A stretch of DNA of 27,770 bases from positions 1 through 27,770 of the forward strand of contig CAZXDS010000020.1 in assembly GCA_964639525.1 (NCBI GenBank), in the 5' to 3' direction. Of this stretch, positions 24,444-27,770 are shown one piece after another (position 1 is the stretch's first letter; every line of letters begins with the position of its first letter). The position numbers and the translations under genes were made by a program. Under the pieces are notes generated by a model. It had not been told where the DNA came from. It made no database searches and was given only the letters and a program-made list of their open reading frames with translations. The DNA is from CAZXDS01 sp964639525 (GTDB lineage Bacteria; Bacteroidota; Ignavibacteria; Ignavibacteriales; Melioribacteraceae).

Positions 24444-24815
24444 TCAATTTTCATTTTGTTCAGAAGAATCATTTGAAGTCATATTACTCATTCCGTCAAA
24501 TTTCGCCCCTTCCTCAATCAATAATATCTTAGCAATCAAATTTCCTTTTAAGTAGGACTTTGATTCCAAAACAACCTTTTCTTCAGCACTAATACCACCC
24601 TGTACATTTCCGCAAAGCGTAACATTTTTAGCCGTTACGTTTCCGGTAATGACTGCCCCCTCTCCAACAGTAAGGTTTCCGTTAATAATCACATCCCCTT
24701 TTACAGAGCCGTCTATTCTAACATTTCCGCTACTATTAAAAGTCCCTTCAATATTACAACCGGAACTTAATATGCTAACATCACCGGAGTATTTAAAGTC
24801 TTTTTTTAAACTCAT
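24444..24815 (-). CDS. Bactofilin
   Basis: A 123-residue bactofilin, a small polymer-forming protein of the bacterial cytoskeleton with a right-handed beta-helix core. Residues about 20-105 show the repeating G-x-x-x-G-x-h pattern: CNIEGTFNSSGNVRIDG, GDVIINGNLTVGEGAVITGNV, GNVQGGISAEEKVVL, SYLKGNLIA. Short disordered ends flank it. ATG 24815 was chosen over GTG 24824, because AAGGTG sits 6 bases before it and that GTG is part of this ribosome binding site. The M23 peptidase gene ends 10 bases upstream; the bactofilin/M23 pair is a known cell-shape module. Confidence 0.95.
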   Translation of the reverse strand: MSLKKDFKYSGDVSILSSGCNIEGTFNSSGNVRIDGSVKGDVIINGNLTVGEGAVITGNVTAKNVTLCGNVQGGISAEEKVVLESKSYLKGNLIAKILLIEEGAKFDGMSNMTSNDSSEQNEN

Positions 24816-24825
24816 AAAATTCACC

Positions 24826-25662
24826 TTATTTTAATAATAATTTTTCAGGATCAATAGGTTTGGCGTTTTGCCAAATTTCAAAATGAAGATGCGGTCCTGT
24901 GGATTTTATTCCCGAGTTTCCACTTAATGCAATTATCTCACCTTGGCTAACAACATCTCGTTCCTTTTTAATAAGTTCAGAGCAATGTTTATAAACTGAA
25001 ATAAAACCGTTTTTATGTTCAATAATAATTGTATTTCCATAATCCACAGTATAATCTGCAAAGACAACAACTCCACCCGCACTTGCGTACACAGGCGTAT
25101 TTTCTTTTGCTCCATAATCTATACCAAGATGTCCTTTGTCAGGAAGAAATTTTTGATTTATAAAACCCTTAATCGGTTTTATAAAAATAAGGATACTATC
25201 TTCTTGAGTATGAAAATATTTCTTCAATAAATTATTAACAATAAAATAAAGATTTCCGCCAATTTGTAAATTATTCTTTTTAGCTGTTTTTAACGAATCA
25301 TAAACTGCTGAATTACTATCGAGAGAATCCGTTGTTCCCAGAATTATCGCATATTCTAATCGCCGGTTTACAGATGAAATTGATTCTAACTGTTTCGATA
25401 AATAAACCACTTTGTCTTCCAATTCAGTAATTCTATTTTCTTGTTTTACCAATTTCTCTTTCTCAAAAACCAACACAATATTTTTTAACGATGTAAAAGT
25501 CAATATTGTAACCACAATAAATATCAGTAAAAGAGAATACAGCCCAAACAAACTTAACAGCTTAAAAACATTAAATTTGAACCGTTTGGTTTCTATTGTC
25601 GGAAAATTTGGAGTAACATAAACGGAGAATTTTTTTAAATTTTTAAAACTAATTTTTGACAT
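24826..25662 (-). CDS. Membrane-anchored M23 (LytM) metalloendopeptidase
   Basis: A 278-residue peptidoglycan endopeptidase. A membrane helix lies at about 35-58, then a coiled coil (65-105), then an LytM domain (about 175-272). Zinc ligands H178, D182 (GHLGIDYG) and H260 (HLHFE) are present, as are catalytic H226 (YKHCS, where most have Y-x-H-L/M-S) and H258, so it should be active rather than a degenerate scaffold. The active domain faces the periplasm. Co-location with bactofilin, separated by 10 bases, fits bactofilin steering of wall hydrolysis to set cell shape, as with CcmA and Csd1 in Helicobacter. It opens the long minus-strand block. Confidence 0.95.
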   Translation of the reverse strand: MSKISFKNLKKFSVYVTPNFPTIETKRFKFNVFKLLSLFGLYSLLLIFIVVTILTFTSLKNIVLVFEKEKLVKQENRITELEDKVVYLSKQLESISSVNRRLEYAIILGTTDSLDSNSAVYDSLKTAKKNNLQIGGNLYFIVNNLLKKYFHTQEDSILIFIKPIKGFINQKFLPDKGHLGIDYGAKENTPVYASAGGVVVFADYTVDYGNTIIIEHKNGFISVYKHCSELIKKERDVVSQGEIIALSGNSGIKSTGPHLHFEIWQNAKPIDPEKLLLK

Positions 25663-25725
25663 TTCACTCTAAACAATTTTGATTATGAAATATACGCATT
25701 TTCTCAGAATATTTTTCTTATTCAA

Positions 25726-25852
25726 TTAATGAGTCACTCTAAAAAGCCCCAAACGGACTAAAGTCCGTTTGGGGAAGTTCGTTTTTAGTCTGTTTCCCCA
25801 CGACTGAAGTCGTGGGTTAGTAAAAATATTACTTTTTAGAATGGACTCATTA
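25726..25852. repeat. MITE-like palindromic element: two REP hairpins inside terminal inverted repeats
   Basis: The outer ends, TTAATGAGTCACTCTAAAAAG (25726 on) and CTTTTTAGAATGGACTCATTAA (ending 25852), are reverse complements with one mismatch and one indel. Inside lie two palindromes with a shared GACT-(AA/GA)-AGTC core: 25747-25774 (13-bp perfect stem) and 25797-25816 (9-bp perfect stem, CCCACGACT). The layout is that of a paired REP (REPIN-like) or miniature inverted-repeat element, typically moved by a Y1/RAYT transposase acting in trans. ATTAAT occurs at both outer edges; it may be a target duplication or part of the repeats. The right end lies inside the glycosyltransferase gene's last codons. 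Confidence 0.75.
25741..25774 (-). terminator. Possible terminator formed by the first REP hairpin
   Basis: On the minus strand the 13-bp hairpin (CCCCAAACGGACT paired with AGTCCGTTTGGGG) is followed by CTTTTTAGA, a five-T run, 62 bases after the glycosyltransferase stop. It could end the LPS transcript before the M23 gene. Confidence 0.45.
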
Positions 25853-26858
25853 ATGACTGAACCGAATTAATAACATCTTCAGGTAATAATTTTTTACCAC
25901 ATTCAAATGTTCCTATCGGACATTCTTTGTGTCCATGAATACCGCATGGTTTGCACTCCAATTTATCATAACTTAGCGAAATACTCTTTTGGTTGTAAGG
26001 ATAAAATCCAAATGCATGAACAGTAGAGCAAAATAATGTTACCGTAGGAATATCCGCCGCCATTCCCATGTGAGTCGGGGCGCTATCATTTGAAATTAAA
26101 ATACTACAATTCCTTAGCAACTCAACAGTCTGTGCAATACTTAATTCACCGGCTAATGATAAACAATTTGTATCTGATAAATTTTTTATTTCGCTGCATA
26201 AATCAATATCGTCTTTGCCTCCTATTAACACCGATTGTATTTCCCTTTCCGCCAGCATCTTAATTATCTTCACATAATATTTTTTTGGATATATTTTTGT
26301 TTCCCAAACCGAACCCGGGGCAATCGCAACAATTTTATTGTTTCTAAAACTGTTAACAATTCCACTGATTTTATTTTTCTCTTTTTCATCAATGAATATT
26401 TTTGGAAGAATGTTCCAACCGCCATCAGAAGTATCAGTTCCAATTAGCTTTAAATTCCTTTCTACTTCATGGCAAGTCTTACAGTAAGTAACTTTTCTGT
26501 TGTAAACAAAACCAAGTGAACTATTGGAATATCCAATAGATTCTTTTCCATCCGCAAAAAACACAAGCAATGAACTACGGAAAGAACGATGAGGAGAAAT
26601 TATTTTATCATAGCTATTTTTTTTTAATTCGAGGGCAAACTTAATAGTACTTAACAATGATTTGTGTTCTTTGCGTTTTAAAAGAACGAAAACTTTATTA
26701 ACAACCGGAGAAGATAAAAATATTTCTTTAGTAGAAAGAATGGAGACAACATCAATTGTACAACCCGGATAATTCTTACTTAACTGTTGAATCATCGGTA
26801 ATGTTAAAATAGCATCACCAATAAATGCCGTTTGAACAACGAGAATTCTCAAGTCCAT
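25836..26858 (-). CDS. Glycosyltransferase family 9 (heptosyltransferase-like)
   Basis: A 340-residue GT-B enzyme of family 9, which adds heptose (or a related sugar) to the LPS inner core from ADP-heptose. Marks: start RILVVQTAFIGDAILTLP with G14-D15, the donor-side APGSVWETKIYP (180-191), and NDSAPTHMG (257-265) with D258 and H263. Cysteines 302, 305, 313 and 320 near the C-terminus are shared by many family members. ATG 26858 was chosen over the upstream start at 26894, because GGAAG lies 8 bases before it and the family begins with the RIL motif. The start follows directly on the acyltransferase stop (TGAAAATG). The last codons (M-S-P-F-stop) lie within a palindromic element, so the C-terminus may have been rewritten by its insertion. 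Confidence 0.93.
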   Translation of the reverse strand: MDLRILVVQTAFIGDAILTLPMIQQLSKNYPGCTIDVVSILSTKEIFLSSPVVNKVFVLLKRKEHKSLLSTIKFALELKKNSYDKIISPHRSFRSSLLVFFADGKESIGYSNSSLGFVYNRKVTYCKTCHEVERNLKLIGTDTSDGGWNILPKIFIDEKEKNKISGIVNSFRNNKIVAIAPGSVWETKIYPKKYYVKIIKMLAEREIQSVLIGGKDDIDLCSEIKNLSDTNCLSLAGELSIAQTVELLRNCSILISNDSAPTHMGMAADIPTVTLFCSTVHAFGFYPYNQKSISLSYDKLECKPCGIHGHKECPIGTFECGKKLLPEDVINSVQSLMSPF

Positions 26859-26860
26859 TT

Positions 26861-27733
26861 TCAATACTTCCAAATTTTGTGCATCCAGAACCATTGTTCA
26901 GGATACTGCCTTATATACTTTTCCAATGCACTCATGTAAGCTTGATTAAAAAGTTGCACTTTTTCTTTGTCCGAGTAGTTTTCATCAGGCAATTTGATCT
27001 TTTCTATTTCCAGTTTATATCTATAATCCGGCTGTCTGCACATTACGTAGAAGACTAACGGTGCCTTTGTTTTAGATTCAATTACAGCGGTTCCGGAATA
27101 TAGCGCCGTGTCTCTTCCGAAGAATTTGACTCGTTTACTTTCTCTTGAACCTCGCTGATCGCCTGCAATTAATATAATTTCTTTGTTAGAGAGCATTTTA
27201 AAAAGTTCTTTAACTCTTGAACCAAGCATAATAACTTTATTTCCAAAAGCTTCCCTGCCCCTATTCAGTAATTCCGTTACATATGGATTCCGCTGAGCTT
27301 TTGCAAGCGCGTTAATATTTTTATCCAATTGTTTGCTAAGCCAACTTAAACTTAATTCCCAATTTCCAAAGTGAGCCGTCAAAAAAATCAGTCCATTATT
27401 AAGGGCTAAAGCATCGTCAACAAGGTTGAAATTATCACAATAAACAGATTTTTCATATACATCCGTACTGCAATTAGGCAATACTAATATTTCAATTAAT
27501 GTAATTAAAAAACTTTCATAATTTTTAACTGTAATACTCTTTACTTTTTTATCACCCCAATCCGGAAATGCAATTTTAAGATTACCGATAATCGTGGATT
27601 TTCTGATAGGAACAAAGTAGTAGAAAAAATATGATAAATATTTTGCAAATTTCCGGGATTTCTGTAAACCCAAAGAATTAAATAATTTGGAAATTAACAG
27701 CAGTAAAAAATATTCTATTTTATTTTTATTCAA
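26861..27733 (-). CDS. LpxL/HtrB-family lipid A acyltransferase
   Basis: A 290-residue lysophospholipid acyltransferase of the LpxL/LpxM (HtrB) type, which adds secondary acyl chains to lipid A at the inner membrane. The catalytic HX4E motif is H121-F-G-N-W-E126, followed by the family segments GDQRGSRES and VKFFGR, with ending EQWFWMHKIWKY (the W-x-H-x-x-W signature). An N-terminal membrane anchor lies at about 8-22. The start is TTG 27733: a TAA codon stands directly before it in frame, no ATG occurs until well inside the conserved part, and AGG stands about 8 bases upstream. It is shorter than the enteric enzymes (about 306). Next downstream is the family 9 glycosyltransferase, so both build LPS. 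Confidence 0.93.
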   Translation of the reverse strand: MNKNKIEYFLLLLISKLFNSLGLQKSRKFAKYLSYFFYYFVPIRKSTIIGNLKIAFPDWGDKKVKSITVKNYESFLITLIEILVLPNCSTDVYEKSVYCDNFNLVDDALALNNGLIFLTAHFGNWELSLSWLSKQLDKNINALAKAQRNPYVTELLNRGREAFGNKVIMLGSRVKELFKMLSNKEIILIAGDQRGSRESKRVKFFGRDTALYSGTAVIESKTKAPLVFYVMCRQPDYRYKLEIEKIKLPDENYSDKEKVQLFNQAYMSALEKYIRQYPEQWFWMHKIWKY

Positions 27734-27770
27734 TTATAAAGCCTATCTTATTAAAACATAAAACTAATCT

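Noticed and set aside
25741..25820. CRISPR array or toxin-antitoxin remnant at the palindromes
   Set aside because: Only two different palindromes occur with no regular repeat-spacer unit and no coding sequence.

Overview
The window looks like a chromosomal housekeeping region from a low-GC, Gram-negative bacterium of the Bacteroidota/Chlorobiota/Ignavibacteriota (FCB) group, most likely an Ignavibacteria-type organism. The clues are two LptF/LptG-type lipopolysaccharide permeases, an LpxL-type acyltransferase beside a family 9 glycosyltransferase, an F-type ATPase cluster that lacks the beta and epsilon genes, a ribosomal protein S16 with an acidic tail, and a TrmD of the Bacteroidota style (TGHYKGID). 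The taxonomic call is inference from gene content and protein style. No rRNA or tRNA was seen.

Layout from left to right. (1) 2-1997, plus strand: 3' part of one LptF/LptG permease and a complete second one. (2) 1998-2313: a non-coding gap with strong inverted repeats. (3) 2314-8881, minus strand: an envelope signalling neighbourhood. In transcription order it holds a secreted protein of unknown function, a periplasmic FecR-domain protein, an outer-membrane barrel with an Ig-like front part, and a CHASE2 adenylate cyclase with all catalytic residues. A clear intrinsic terminator lies between the FecR gene and the barrel gene, so this is probably two transcription units. (4) 9043-10623, minus strand: a DUF3467 protein and a TPR lipoprotein, separated by a terminator. 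(5) 10815-15119, plus strand: adenosine deaminase, a small unknown protein, urocanate hydratase and a phosphoglycerate dehydrogenase-like enzyme, closed by a strong terminator.

(6) 15237-25662, minus strand: one long co-directional block. In transcription order: M23 endopeptidase, bactofilin, AtpZ-like, AtpI-like membrane protein, atpB, atpE, atpF, atpH, atpA, atpG, ffh, rpsP, khpA, rimM, trmD, rplS, and a terminator. It links a cell-shape module, most of the ATP synthase, the signal recognition particle GTPase and the classic rpsP-rimM-trmD-rplS translation operon. (7) 25726-25852: a small palindromic element with two REP-like hairpins inside imperfect terminal inverted repeats. (8) 25836-27733, minus strand: a family 9 glycosyltransferase and an LpxL-type acyltransferase for lipid A/LPS assembly.

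The most interesting parts are the cyclase/barrel/FecR neighbourhood, which could be an envelope-sensing cAMP system, and the small palindromic element, whose right end supplies the last codons of the glycosyltransferase gene.
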